This document shows positions 15,601 to 23,075 of a stretch of DNA of 29,640 bases, piece after piece (position 1 is the stretch's first letter; the number at the start of each line of letters is the position of its first letter). The DNA comes from CAJQPP01 sp041747075. Its GTDB lineage: Bacteria > Planctomycetota > Planctomycetia > Pirellulales > Pirellulaceae. The stretch lies in NCBI GenBank assembly GCA_041747075.1, contig JBGTFW010000220.1, forward strand, positions 1 through 29,640, given 5' to 3'. Made by a program: the position numbers and the translations under genes. Below the pieces are notes generated by a model, which saw nothing but the letters and a program-made list of their open reading frames with translations, made no database searches and was not told the DNA's origin.

Positions 15601-17902
15601 CGAGCAAGTGCGGGACAACCGGCCCCTCGACAAGATGGCTTTCGAAATACTCACGGCCAGCGGCTCGAACCGCACGAACCCGGCGGCGTCGTACTTCAAG
15701 ATTCATCGAACGCCCGCCGACACGATGGAGACGACAACGCACCTCTTTCTTGGGACGCGATTCAATTGCAACAAATGCCACGATCATCCCTTCGAGCGGT
15801 GGACCCAGGACCAGTATTTCCAGACCGCGGCGTACTTTGCCGAGGTTTCCCTCGAACGCGATCCGGAGGGGGGCGACGAAACGCTTGGTGGCTCGGCTGT
15901 CGAGGGTGCCCAACCCGTTTACGAAATCGTTGCCGATAACGGTTCCGGCCAAATGACGCACGACCGGACGGGGGAAAATGTTGAGCCGCAGTTCCCCTTC
16001 GACTGTCTATTCGAGGCCGGTCCAAACGCCTCGCGCCGCGAACGTCTCGCCGCGTGGATCACTTCGCCCGACAATCCGTATTTCGCAACCAGTTATGTGA
16101 ACCGCCTGTGGGGCTACCTCGTCGGCACCGGTTTGATCGAGCCGCTCGACGATATTCGTGCCGGCAATCCGCCGACCAACGCGGCCTTGCTGGAATTTCT
16201 TCGCGACGAGTTCCTGAAAAGCGGTTTTGACACGCGGCACGTGATCGGACTGATTTGCAAGTCGCGTGTCTATCAGTTGTCCGTCCGCACCCATGAATTC
16301 AATTCGGACGATTCGATCAACTATTCCCACGCACGGGCACGCCGTCTGCCCGCCGAGGTCCTCTTTGATGCCATTCATTTTGTGACCGGCAGTCCACTGA
16401 AGATTCCCGGTGTTCCCGAGGGAACCCGCGCGGCGGCATTGCCTGACGCCGGAGTCAACTTGCCCAGCGGATTTCTTGCGACGCTCGGGCGTCCGGCGCG
16501 CGAAAGCGTCTGTGAGTGCGAACGATCGTCCGAACTGCAGCTCGGCAGCGTTCTCGCGCTGGTCAGCGGTCCCGACGTGTCGGCGGCGATCAATGATCCG
16601 GACAATGCACTTGCCCATCTCGTGCGGGATGAATCGGATGACCGGCGACTTGTCGAGCAAGTCTACCTGCGCATCCTCAATCGGCTCGCCACGGAGGCGG
16701 AAGTCAATCTGGCACTTGAGGAATTCGCGACGCTCGCCGCCGACCATCAGCGGCTGGTCGAGCAACGCGACGAGCAACAACAACTCGTCGACCGGCAATT
16801 ACCCGAACTGCGGCAGCAGCGCGACCAGGCCATCACCGAAACAACGGAAGCGCTTGACGCCGCCATCAAGAACCTCGATCCCGAATTGTTGACAAAAGAG
16901 GCGGCGCGGGAACAGGCCGCCGCCGAAGCGCAAGCGGCGTTGACGCAATACGAGGGCACCGGGAAGGGACTCGAAGCCTGGCTGCAACGCCAGGTCACTT
17001 ACATTCACTGGCATCCCCTTGCGATCAGTTCCTTTCACTCGGAAACCGGGCGAACAGCCGCTATTCAATCCGATCGCAGTGGGCTCGTTTCCGGCAACTC
17101 CGGACGCGACCGGTACACGATCACCAGCGCAACGGACTTGACCGGCATCTCGGCGGTTCGGCTCGAGTTGCTGCCCGACGAATCGCTCTCGCAACGGGGT
17201 CCGGGTCTGGCGGAGAACGGGAATCTGGTGCTCACCGAAATTCAGGTCGAAGTCGCCGATCCTCGCGCTCCCGACCAGTGGCTTCCCGTCGAGATCGCGT
17301 CGGCGACAGCCAGTTTCGAACAACCGGGCTTCCCCGTTTCCGGTGCCATCGACGGCCAAATCGACGGTGCAGCGGGTTGGGCCGTCATGGGAAATCAGGG
17401 CCGCGATTCATGGGCGACCTTCCAATTGAAATTGCCAACTGGTTTTTCCGGTGGAACGCTGATCCGGTTCCGCCTGCATCAGCAATACGACGAGACGCAC
17501 CAGATCGGCCGATTGCGAATTTCGCTGACGACTTCCAGCGAACCGAACGGCCTCGGTCTGAGCGAGTCGTTGCTCGCTGAACTTTCCCGACCCATTGAAC
17601 AACGCAATGATGAGACCGCCGCGGCGCTGGAAGGGGCCTTTCGCAAAAGCGATCCGCACTACGCCGTCTTGCAAGAGACGCTGGCCATGGCGTCGCAACC
17701 GCTGGCGATTGACGCCTCAATCGTGGCCCTCCGGGAAAAGCTCGCGCGAATCAGTCAGCCGATTCCGCCCGACGCTCGCCTGACGCGGCTCATCGAGGAC
17801 GTCGCGATGAGCACCGCACAGTTATCCAACGCGCGGCTGACGGCGACCCAGGACCTTGCCTGGGCACTGATCAACAGCCCCGCATTCTTGTTTAACCATT
17901 AG
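12653..17902 (+). CDS. Giant secreted PSCyt / WD40 / DUF1549 / DUF1553 protein
   Basis: A 1749-residue planctomycete cytochrome-domain protein; the family's biochemical role is not settled. In order: signal peptide (1-26); first cytochrome-like PSCyt1 domain with C46-F-G-C-H50; about seven WD40-type blades (~145-510, with F-S-P-D-G repeats); a second C-type site C664-N-G-G-T-C-H670; a BIG2/Ig-like domain (~783-865); DUF1549 (~878-1100) with C-N-K-C-H-D-H-P-F near 1039; and DUF1553 (from ~1127, N-R-L-W-G). DUF1553 is interrupted by a coiled coil (~1360-1445) and a discoidin-like beta domain (~1450-1636) before its end, W-A-L-I-N-S-P-A-F-L-F-N-H. Three haem-type motifs suggest periplasmic electron transfer. 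GAGAGGA precedes the ATG by about 10 bases. The DUF1501 gene follows after 8 bases. Confidence 0.93.
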   Translation: MFRRFPIVVAVIAAIMLAGRPNAVRGDDPPPVSYSRDVRPLLAAACFGCHQGAKTSGGYVMTDFRSFVAGGDSGQAAIEPGEPESSYLIEMITPVDGDAAMPPDASPLADENIELVRRWIAGGAINDETLDRVNYSLANPPRYSRQPYVTSLDFSPDGQWLAVSGFHEVILLAALPDTSPESPESADSHESPNRLIGMSARIESIRFSPDGSRLAVGGGNPAEFGEVQVWNVASRELELSKIVSHDTVTGLDWSPDGRLVSFGCKDNSVRAIDSTTGEQVLFQGAHEDWVRDTVFSVDGSRLVSVGRDMSCKLTEIATGRFIDNLTSITPGVLKGGIASVARHPVRDEIVIGGADGVTRVYRMDRITKRVIGDDANLVRLFPALPGRIQSVVVSRDGKRIAVASSLDGHGVVEVFSYEFDPTVSEELKAILAKLPESWTDEERKQVNAYNTADVRRISSTPIDDSGIYSVAFAPDGEHLACGGTDGAVRIVETETGKIVAERNPVTAEAVAALPPDPLTPKQEAVGPGHSPNWYFSMPEQPSNSNAAVPREAAPDGPPDVRGLTVLPTIIHFTGPADYAQLVITATLGDGLTLDVTDQALIECDASMLRVDGSLVQPVSGGKTELVVRAGNQVTTIPVTIYLPDAPFVPDFRRDVNPVLTRLGCNGGTCHGSAGGKQGFKLSLRGYDPLFDVRALSDDMAARRVNLAWPDDSLMLRKAIAAVPHTGGQLIKPNSRYHWLVRQWIAGGAVLDADDGLEGHHTADDGLEGNRTADDGHRTAARRVAGIEVFPANPVLADAGASQQLRIEATYSDGSRRDVTREAILEIGNLEIAAVEHSTVTALRRGESPVLARYDGAYAATTLTVMGQRGDFVWKEPESWTEIDRLVARKWERMKLAPSELCTDAEFIRRVYLDLAGLPPDADTTTKFLSDSRPTRLKRDELIDSLIGTDAFVEHWSNKWADLLQVNGKYLGSDGARAFRDWIREQVRDNRPLDKMAFEILTASGSNRTNPAASYFKIHRTPADTMETTTHLFLGTRFNCNKCHDHPFERWTQDQYFQTAAYFAEVSLERDPEGGDETLGGSAVEGAQPVYEIVADNGSGQMTHDRTGENVEPQFPFDCLFEAGPNASRRERLAAWITSPDNPYFATSYVNRLWGYLVGTGLIEPLDDIRAGNPPTNAALLEFLRDEFLKSGFDTRHVIGLICKSRVYQLSVRTHEFNSDDSINYSHARARRLPAEVLFDAIHFVTGSPLKIPGVPEGTRAAALPDAGVNLPSGFLATLGRPARESVCECERSSELQLGSVLALVSGPDVSAAINDPDNALAHLVRDESDDRRLVEQVYLRILNRLATEAEVNLALEEFATLAADHQRLVEQRDEQQQLVDRQLPELRQQRDQAITETTEALDAAIKNLDPELLTKEAAREQAAAEAQAALTQYEGTGKGLEAWLQRQVTYIHWHPLAISSFHSETGRTAAIQSDRSGLVSGNSGRDRYTITSATDLTGISAVRLELLPDESLSQRGPGLAENGNLVLTEIQVEVADPRAPDQWLPVEIASATASFEQPGFPVSGAIDGQIDGAAGWAVMGNQGRDSWATFQLKLPTGFSGGTLIRFRLHQQYDETHQIGRLRISLTTSSEPNGLGLSESLLAELSRPIEQRNDETAAALEGAFRKSDPHYAVLQETLAMASQPLAIDASIVALREKLARISQPIPPDARLTRLIEDVAMSTAQLSNARLTATQDLAWALINSPAFLFNH
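14906..14986 (+). repeat. In-frame 30-bp tandem repeat within the giant gene
   Basis: Two 30-bp units (14906-14935 and 14936-14965) and a shortened 21-bp third (14966-14986) encode A-D-D-G-L-E-G-H/N-H/R-T twice and then A-D-D-G-H-R-T. Each full unit contains the palindrome-like GACGGCCTGGAAGGCC. It forms a linker between the second cytochrome site and the BIG2 domain. Confidence 0.85.
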
Positions 17903-17910
17903 GAAGACCC

Positions 17911-19398
17911 ATGTTTCGTATCGTCGGAAAACCTGGCAAGGACCTTTGCGATTCGCACCTCGACGTTTCGCGGCGCGACGTGTTGCGCGTCGGGTGCAGC
18001 GGAATGCTCGGACTGTCGCTCGGATCGATGCTCAAGCTGCGTGACGCCGCCGCGTCAATTCAACTGAACCGCCCTGGGGGATTGTCGGGCGCTCCCGGCT
18101 GGGATCGGGCGCGGTCGATCATCATGGTTTACCTCCAGGGCGGGCCGAGTCATATCGACTTGTGGGACCCCAAGGAAAACGTGCCGGACAACGTGCGAAG
18201 TGTCTTCAAGTCGATCCCGACAAAGATTCCCGGCGTTCACTTCACCGAGAACCTGCCGCGATTGTCGCAGCTTAACGACCGCTTCACGCTCATTCGGTCG
18301 ATGAGTTACACGCCCGTGGGACTCTTCAACCACACGGCGGCGATCTATCAGATGATGACGGGCTACACGACCGACAAGGTCAGTGCGTCGGGCCAGCTCG
18401 AACCCCCCACTCCGAAGGACTTTCCGAACTTCGGTTCGCATATCGTCAAGATGAAACCAGTCGAAGTCCCGATGCTGCCGTTTGTCATGCTGCCCCGGCC
18501 GCTGCAGGAAAGCAACGTCGTCGGCAAGGGCGGAACGGCGGGATTTCTTGGCAAGGCGTGGGACCCCTATACGCTGTATCCCGAGGGGGACGACCTCGAC
18601 ATGACGAAAATGCAGCGGATCAAGATCGACGACCTGCAATTGCCGCCGGAAGTCTTTTCCGTTCGCTTGAGGCGGCGGGCGCGGCTCCGCGAACTGGTCA
18701 ACCAGCAGATGCCGGCGATTGACAAGGCCGTTGAGTCCTACGAACTCGATCGTCACTACCAACAGGCGCTTGATCTGGTCGTCAGCGGAAGGGCACGCGA
18801 GGCGTTTCGACTTGGAGACGAACCGGAATCGGTTCGCGAAAGCTTTGGGCGCAACACCTTTGGCGACAGTCTCATCCTCGCGCGGCGACTGGTCGAGGCC
18901 GGGACACGCGTTGTCGAAGTGATCTGGCCCAAGATCGCCAACAGTGACAATCACAGTTGGGACCAGCACTCGGACCTCGGTAAACGCATGAAGGAACAAT
19001 CGGGACCGATGTTCGACCAGGGTCTTTCGGCGCTGATCACCGATCTCGACGAGCGGGGGATGCTCGATGAAACCCTGCTCGTCGCCGTTGGTGAATTCGG
19101 GCGCAGTCCGCAGCGCGGCGTCAGCACCTCGGGCAACGACAACGACGCCGACGGGCGCGACCACTGGCCGTACTGTTACACGGGACTAATTGCCGGTGCG
19201 GGGGTAAAGCGCGGATTCGTTCACGGCCGATCCGATGAAACCGCCTCCGCGCCGGTCGACGACCCGGTCCATCCGGCGGAACTCCTGGCGACCATTTATC
19301 ATGCCTTCGGAATCGACCCGGAAACGATGGTCATGAACCACCTCAACCAGCCGAGGGAGCTGGTGAAGGCCCATCCGGTACACGCGTTGTTCGCGTAA
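17911..19398 (+). CDS. DUF1501 family exported protein
   Basis: A 495-residue DUF1501 protein (alkaline-phosphatase/sulfatase-like fold by family knowledge, function unknown). The N-terminus carries a Tat-type motif S-R-R-D-V-L-R-V-G (residues 20-28) followed by a hydrophobic stretch, indicating export of a folded protein. Landmarks: M-V-Y-L-Q-G-G-P-S-H-I-D-L-W-D-P-K (about 72-88), RSMSYTPVGLFNHTAA, D-N-H-S-W-D-Q-H, VGEFGRSP, G-R-D-H-W-P, and G-L-I-A-G-A-G-V-K-R-G. The length is usual for the family. GGAAG lies just before the ATG, and the gene begins 8 bases after the DUF1553 stop. This two-gene order is a planctomycete hallmark and implies that the two proteins act together in the periplasm. 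Confidence 0.95.
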   Translation: MFRIVGKPGKDLCDSHLDVSRRDVLRVGCSGMLGLSLGSMLKLRDAAASIQLNRPGGLSGAPGWDRARSIIMVYLQGGPSHIDLWDPKENVPDNVRSVFKSIPTKIPGVHFTENLPRLSQLNDRFTLIRSMSYTPVGLFNHTAAIYQMMTGYTTDKVSASGQLEPPTPKDFPNFGSHIVKMKPVEVPMLPFVMLPRPLQESNVVGKGGTAGFLGKAWDPYTLYPEGDDLDMTKMQRIKIDDLQLPPEVFSVRLRRRARLRELVNQQMPAIDKAVESYELDRHYQQALDLVVSGRAREAFRLGDEPESVRESFGRNTFGDSLILARRLVEAGTRVVEVIWPKIANSDNHSWDQHSDLGKRMKEQSGPMFDQGLSALITDLDERGMLDETLLVAVGEFGRSPQRGVSTSGNDNDADGRDHWPYCYTGLIAGAGVKRGFVHGRSDETASAPVDDPVHPAELLATIYHAFGIDPETMVMNHLNQPRELVKAHPVHALFA

Positions 19399-19427
19399 GA
19401 ACAATCGAGTAAATCCCCAGTTTGCGC

Positions 19428-19518
19428 GGAGAACTGTCCGCGGATGACGCCGATTTCGCCGATCGAAGAAGCAGACTGGAGAACTGTCCGCAGATTACGC
19501 CGATTTCGCCGATGGAAG
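19428..19518. repeat. Two 41-bp direct repeats, minus orientation of the AATCTGCG family
   Basis: Units at 19428-19468 and 19478-19518 both read GGAGAACTGTCCGC...ACGCCGATTTCGCCGAT...GAAG and differ at three positions. Their reverse complement contains AATCTGCGGAC, so they are inverted relative to the three units that follow at 19562-19706. Confidence 0.85.
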
Positions 19519-19561
19519 AGTTTCGTCAGAAGGCTCTGCCTTCACTAGTTCTGTTCGTGGA

Positions 19562-19706
19562 AATCTGCGTTAATCCGCGAAATCTGCGGACCCACTTCTT
19601 CCATTTCTGTTCGGACACAATCTGCGTTAATCCGCGAAATCTGCGGACCCGGTTCCCTCAGTTCTGTTCGTGTAAATCCGCGTTAATCCGCGAAATCTGC
19701 GGACCC
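19562..19706. repeat. Three 32-bp repeats, plus orientation of the AATCTGCG family
   Basis: Units at 19562-19593, 19619-19650 and 19675-19706 read AATCTGCGTTAATCCGCGAA then ATCTGCGGACCC; the third has one substitution (AATCCGCG). Spacers of 25 and 24 bp are partly alike (TTCTGTTCG). With 19428-19518 they can pair to form large hairpins. The 300-bp stretch codes for nothing I can support. It ends 150 bp before the GxxExxY gene, and that last stretch shows only the gene's leader. Confidence 0.88.
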
Positions 19707-19855
19707 TCTTCCGGTGCTAGCTCTTTGGGTCCCCCTGATGGACAAAGTTGCGCTAATGGCTTCAAACAGGGATATCGCCGATCGGCTGCTCGGCGGGCCG
19801 GTGCGCACGAGTTCCGCCCGGTGCAAACACAAACACTGGAAAAAGGAGAAGCGAA

Positions 19856-20248
19856 ATGGAACGCGACCCGCAAACGTATGCAATTATTGGTGCGGCAATG
19901 GAAGTACACCGGGTCCTTAGCCACGGATTCTTCGAAGCCGTCTACCAACAGGCACTGGCAATTGAATTCGGGATTCGTGAGATTGCATTTGAGGAACAGC
20001 CGCTCATCAGGTTGGCTTACAAGGATCGATTGCTCCGAAAAGAGTATTCGCCAGATTTCATTTGTTTCGGTGAGATCGTCGTCGAACTCAAGGCGCTATC
20101 CGAATTGACCAGCGTCGATGAGGCCCAGTTGTTGAATTATCTCAAGGCAACAGGCTTTCCTCGCGGATTGCTCCTCAATTTCGGTGCTCCCGCTCTGGAG
20201 CACAAGCGACGAGTCTTTGATTATGCGGAACCGGTTCTGAAGGCGTGA
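19856..20248 (+). CDS. GxxExxY protein (PD-(D/E)XK nuclease-like)
   Basis: A 130-residue member of the GxxExxY family (TIGR04256/PDDEXK_3), which has unknown function and a nuclease-like fold. The name motif is G24-F-F-E27-A-V-Y30. Nuclease-type residues follow: P66-D67 and E77-L-K79. The end (T-G-F-P-R-G-L-L-L-N-F-G-A-P-A-L-E-x-K-R-x-V) is typical, as is the length. AGGAGAA (19844-19850) lies 5 bases before the ATG. It stands alone: DUF1501 ends 457 bp upstream and the LRR gene converges 22 bp downstream. The gene is preceded by a five-unit repeat array. Whether array and protein act together is open. Confidence 0.92.
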   Translation: MERDPQTYAIIGAAMEVHRVLSHGFFEAVYQQALAIEFGIREIAFEEQPLIRLAYKDRLLRKEYSPDFICFGEIVVELKALSELTSVDEAQLLNYLKATGFPRGLLLNFGAPALEHKRRVFDYAEPVLKA

Positions 20249-20270
20249 TCCCCGACGCGATCTGCCCTGT

Positions 20271-20672
20271 TCAACCGATAATCCGCGTTTGAATCATCCG
20301 TTTGCGAATCTCGGTAACCTGTGCCCGCGAGACCTGCGTCGTTCGTACGTTGAGCACTTGCAAGTTCCCGCAGTCCGCCAGGACGGCGAGCGACTGATCG
20401 TTCAGGTCCGATCCCTCGACGTCCAGTGAACGAAGGTTCTTCAGCCCGGCAATCACCGCGACGTTGTCGTTCAGCCAGCCAGTCACGGCGCAAAGCGTCA
20501 ACTCGCGGAGCGCGTCGCAGTTGACAATCCCGTCCAGCGTCGCGGCCTCCAGAGAAAGTTTGCAATCGCGATTATCGATGCGCAGCAATCGTCCACTTTT
20601 TGAAAAGGCCGTGCGGCAACCTGTTCGCGCAAGCCGTTCGCCAAATTCCCGTTCGTCGAATGGCTGGCTCAC
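20271..20672 (-). CDS. Small leucine-rich-repeat protein
   Basis: A 133-residue protein made of about three leucine-rich repeats (residues ~45-115): L-R-E-L-T-L-C-A-V-T-G-W-L, then L-K-N-L-R-S-L-D-V-E-G-S-D-L, then C-G-N-L-Q-V-L-N-V-R-T-T-Q-V. No signal peptide is seen, so it is probably cytoplasmic. It starts at GTG with GAGG a few bases upstream, 12 bases after the stop of the dehydrogenase gene, and so is the distal gene of that operon. A protein-binding role is the usual inference for LRRs; the partner is unknown. Confidence 0.75.
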   Translation of the reverse strand: MSQPFDEREFGERLARTGCRTAFSKSGRLLRIDNRDCKLSLEAATLDGIVNCDALRELTLCAVTGWLNDNVAVIAGLKNLRSLDVEGSDLNDQSLAVLADCGNLQVLNVRTTQVSRAQVTEIRKRMIQTRIIG

Positions 20673-20684
20673 GTCAACCTCGAA

Positions 20685-21767
20685 CTACCGGGAAACGGTC
20701 GCCGCGGCACCCATCGCCTCGGCCACCAGGTCGCCAACTTCGGAAGTTGAGAAACCCATCTTTCCGGCAGCCTGACTTTTCATTTTTGTTCCGGTCACTT
20801 GCTGAATCGCGTCAATGACCCGCTGGCCCGATTCGGGCTGGCCGGAATGTTCGAGCAACATCGCCATCGCCCCGATGGCCGCCATCGGATTGATGACGCC
20901 CTGTCCGGTGTACTTCGGCGCGCTCCCCCCCATCGGTTCGTACATGCTCGTGCCGCCCGGGTCGGGATTGATGTTTCCACCGGCGGCGACGCCCATCCCT
21001 CCCTGAATGATCGCTCCGAGATCGGTGATGATGTCGCCGAACATGTTCGTCGTCGCGATGACGTCGTAGTATTCGGGATTTTTGACCATCCACATACAGC
21101 ACGCATCGACGTGGTTGTAATCGGCTTCGACATCGGGAAATTCACGGGAAACGTCCTGAAACGTGCGCCACACGAGATCATGTCCAAAGGTCAGCACGTT
21201 GTTCTTGGCGACGAGCGTCAGTCGCCTGCCCTTTGGATTATCGCGGCGGCGGGTGAACTCGAAGGCCCACCGCAACCAGCGTTCACACCCCTTCCGCGTA
21301 TAGATGGCCGTTTGCGTTGCGACTTCGTCGGGCGTTCCCTTTCTGAGAAATCCGCCGATACCGGCATAGAGGTCCTCGGTGTTTTCCCGAACGACGACGA
21401 AATCGATGTCGTCGGGACCTTTGCCGGCCAGCGGCGTCTCGACGCCGGGATACAACTTGACGGGGCGAAGATTAATGTACTGGTCGAGTTGAAAGCGCAA
21501 CTGGAGCAGCAGTCCTTTTTCGATCAGCCCGGGCATCACGTCGGGATGCCCGACGGCACCGAGAAAGATGGCGTCGTGCCCGCGGAGCAATTCGATTCCA
21601 CCGTCGGGAATGATCTCGCCCGACTTGAGATAACGCTGGCTCCCCCAATCGAGCGGAGTCAGTTCGTATTCAAAACCGTCAAGTTCGGCGGCGGCGCGAA
21701 GGACCTTGAGCGCCTCGTCGGTGACTTCCGGCCCCGTGCCGTCGCCGGGGATAACCGCAATTTTCAT
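20685..21767 (-). CDS. leuB: Isopropylmalate/isocitrate dehydrogenase family, probably LeuB
   Basis: A 360-residue NAD-dependent beta-decarboxylating dehydrogenase. It begins MKIAVIPGDGTGPEV, with the family's R-x-x-x-D-Q-Y-I-N-L-R-P-V-K-L-Y (about 93-108), VVRENTEDLYAG (about 125-136), NVLTFG, the D-x-x-x-D metal-site region at H-V-D-A-C-C and N-M-F-G-D-I-I-T-D-L, and the NAD-binding M-G-G-S-A-P-K-Y-T-G-Q-G-V-I-N-P-M-A. The length fits LeuB. The E-N-T-E-D signature is shared with isocitrate, tartrate and homoisocitrate dehydrogenases, so substrate is not certain; leucine biosynthesis is the likeliest. The ATG at 21767 is fixed by the conserved N-terminus. It lies 25 bases after the zinc-ribbon gene. 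No leuCD is adjacent. Confidence 0.85.
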   Translation of the reverse strand: MKIAVIPGDGTGPEVTDEALKVLRAAAELDGFEYELTPLDWGSQRYLKSGEIIPDGGIELLRGHDAIFLGAVGHPDVMPGLIEKGLLLQLRFQLDQYINLRPVKLYPGVETPLAGKGPDDIDFVVVRENTEDLYAGIGGFLRKGTPDEVATQTAIYTRKGCERWLRWAFEFTRRRDNPKGRRLTLVAKNNVLTFGHDLVWRTFQDVSREFPDVEADYNHVDACCMWMVKNPEYYDVIATTNMFGDIITDLGAIIQGGMGVAAGGNINPDPGGTSMYEPMGGSAPKYTGQGVINPMAAIGAMAMLLEHSGQPESGQRVIDAIQQVTGTKMKSQAAGKMGFSTSEVGDLVAEAMGAAATVSR

Positions 21768-21792
21768 CTCGTGATTCCCGAATTCCAGTCTT

Positions 21793-22089
21793 TCAGTTTT
21801 CGCTGAATCCAACATGGACTCGCGGCTCGCGGCCAAGCGGGTTGCGCGAATACTCCAGATAACAATCCGCGCACAGGTCAAAGCGTTGCGACTGCAGCAA
21901 TTCCTGATTGGCGGCGTCGATGGCGTTATCCAGCATATCGTCAAGCCCGTCAGGCAGTTCATCCAAGTCGCCGCCAGGTTGAAGCGAATGGTTTTCCATC
22001 TTCACCTCGGCGACGATATTCACCTCGAAACGCAACTCTTCACCATCGTCGATCACGCGGCGGCAGCGATCGCAAGTGTAGTGGATCAT
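21793..22089 (-). CDS. Small zinc-ribbon protein of unknown function
   Basis: A 98-residue acidic protein. Two Cys pairs, C-D-R-C (residues 6-9) and C-A-D-C (about 73-76), would bind one zinc. Between them lie a beta-rich stretch (LRFEVNIVAEVKM) and an acidic helix (LDELPDGLDDMLDNAIDAAN). AGGA lies 5 bases before the ATG. It is the first gene of the dehydrogenase-LRR operon. I do not know its function; small proteins of this pattern are common in planctomycetes. Confidence 0.75.
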   Translation of the reverse strand: MIHYTCDRCRRVIDDGEELRFEVNIVAEVKMENHSLQPGGDLDELPDGLDDMLDNAIDAANQELLQSQRFDLCADCYLEYSRNPLGREPRVHVGFSEN

Positions 22090-22159
22090 GTTCGTCCTGT
22101 TAATCGGGAATCAAGGCAGTCCATTGGCAACGGTGCGCGGTTCACTCTCATTAGCGGTT

Positions 22160-22175
22160 CGCACCCGTTGGTGCG
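22160..22175. repeat. Hairpin CGCACC-cgtt-GGTGCG
   Basis: A perfect 6-bp stem with a 4-base loop, followed by a partial direct echo (GGTCGCACC at 22177-22185). It is the first of four inverted repeats in the 22090-22624 gap, which carries no gene. Confidence 0.6.
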
Positions 22176-22249
22176 CGGTCGCACCCCTTTATCGTAAACC
22201 GAGTCAAAAGCCCGACGCAACCAAATTGCAAAGTTTTTTTTGCGGACCC

Positions 22250-22286
22250 CCCGGCACGCGCGTTCGCTGGCAAGTCGCGTGCCGGG
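22250..22286. repeat. 11-bp-stem inverted repeat
   Basis: CCCGGCACGCG (22250-22260) and its exact complement CGCGTGCCGGG (22276-22286) flank a 15-base loop. An A/T-rich patch (AAAGTTTTTTTTG, 22230-22242) precedes it. Confidence 0.75.
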
Positions 22287-22309
22287 TCGCTCATTTATCG
22301 TTATCCGTC

Positions 22310-22328
22310 GGTGCCAGCGGGGGGCACC
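22310..22328. repeat. Short inverted repeat GGTGCC / GGCACC
   Basis: A 6-bp stem with a 7-base G-rich loop, 23 bp after the previous palindrome. Confidence 0.5.
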
Positions 22329-22460
22329 AACCACTGGGGGGCGGTGTCCGCAAAAGGCAAAGTGGCCGCGGCTTCCAGCCCCGGCAAAGCACAAAATTGC
22401 GCGGAGGAACATTTCGTCTTTCCGAAAACGAATCTGTCACGGCGCAGCCAAGCCAGGTGC

Positions 22461-22510
22461 CCTCTCCCCCAAACCGTTTCCGCATTCCCAATCAGCGTCT
22501 GGGGGAGAGG
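22461..22510. repeat. 11-bp-stem inverted repeat with 28-base loop
   Basis: CCTCTCCCCCA (22461-22471) and TGGGGGAGAGG (22500-22510) are exactly complementary. The element is a complete small module with no T-tract, and no gene ends next to it. Confidence 0.75.
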
Positions 22511-22539
22511 ATCGGAGTGAAGGGGAATTTGAGCCGCGC

Positions 22540-22568
22540 ATACAAGCCCGACGCGCCAGCGAGTGAAC
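22540..22568 (+). repeat. Third copy of the ATACAAGCCCGA repeat
   Basis: ATACAAGCCCGACGCGCCAG continuing CGAGTGAAC. It differs by one base from the core of the 48-bp repeats at 11824 and 11935, more than 10 kb away. Confidence 0.85.
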
Positions 22569-22624
22569 GACACGGGACAAACCGCGGTCGCGGTAAACTT
22601 TGCAAGGGGCCCGGCGACTCCTCG

Positions 22625-22903
22625 CTATTTGTCGGCGAGGGGTTCCTTCCGTTCGGTGATGTTCTCGCAATTGGGCGCTTCGTTGGCGTTCAGTTCGGTG
22701 TATTCCTTCCACTCATCGGGAACGTCGTCCTCGTGGAAAATCGCTTCCACGGGACATTCGGGGACGCACGCTTCGCAATCGATGCACTCGTCCGGGTGAA
22801 TGTAGAGCATCGTTTCGCCTTCGTAGAAGCACTCGACCGGACAGACCACGACGCAGTCGGTATAGCGGCAACCATCACAAGGCTTGGTGACAACATGCGT
22901 CAT
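22625..22903 (-). CDS. fdxA: 7Fe ferredoxin ([3Fe-4S][4Fe-4S], FdxA type)
   Basis: A 92-residue cytoplasmic electron carrier. Cys residues at 9, 12, 17, 21, 25, 40, 43, 46 and 50 match those of Azotobacter ferredoxin I shifted by one: 9, 17 and 50 would hold the 3Fe cluster, 21, 40, 43 and 46 the 4Fe cluster, and 12 and 25 would be free. The segments P-V-E-C-F-Y-E-G, H-P-D-E-C-I-D-C and P-N-C-E-N-I-T-E-R-K-E-P-L are characteristic. It is about 14 residues shorter at the C-terminus than ferredoxin I, as in many FdxA proteins. GGAGGAG precedes the ATG by about 7 bases. It is a single gene without a visible redox partner. Confidence 0.95.
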   Translation of the reverse strand: MTHVVTKPCDGCRYTDCVVVCPVECFYEGETMLYIHPDECIDCEACVPECPVEAIFHEDDVPDEWKEYTELNANEAPNCENITERKEPLADK

Positions 22904-23075
22904 TGCGGTTTCTCCTCCGGGGTTGGGTATCGGTCGCGGTCAGCCCTGTGTATTTTAGCCAGTTCAGGGATTCGGACGAAACCCGTGCCGAAAAATCCGC
23001 CTGGTCGTTGCTGTTCCGCCCGGTTTGGCCAACTAGAATACAGGGAAGCTCATCCTGGCAAGGGGGGATTTGATT

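Noticed and set aside
14276..15961. 561-residue open frame on the minus strand
   Set aside because: It lies wholly opposite the DUF1549/DUF1553 gene and has the Arg/Val-rich make-up of an antisense frame in GC-rich DNA.
19422..20108. 228-residue plus-strand frame ahead of the GxxExxY gene
   Set aside because: Its first part translates the repeat array and its second part is the GxxExxY gene in the wrong frame.
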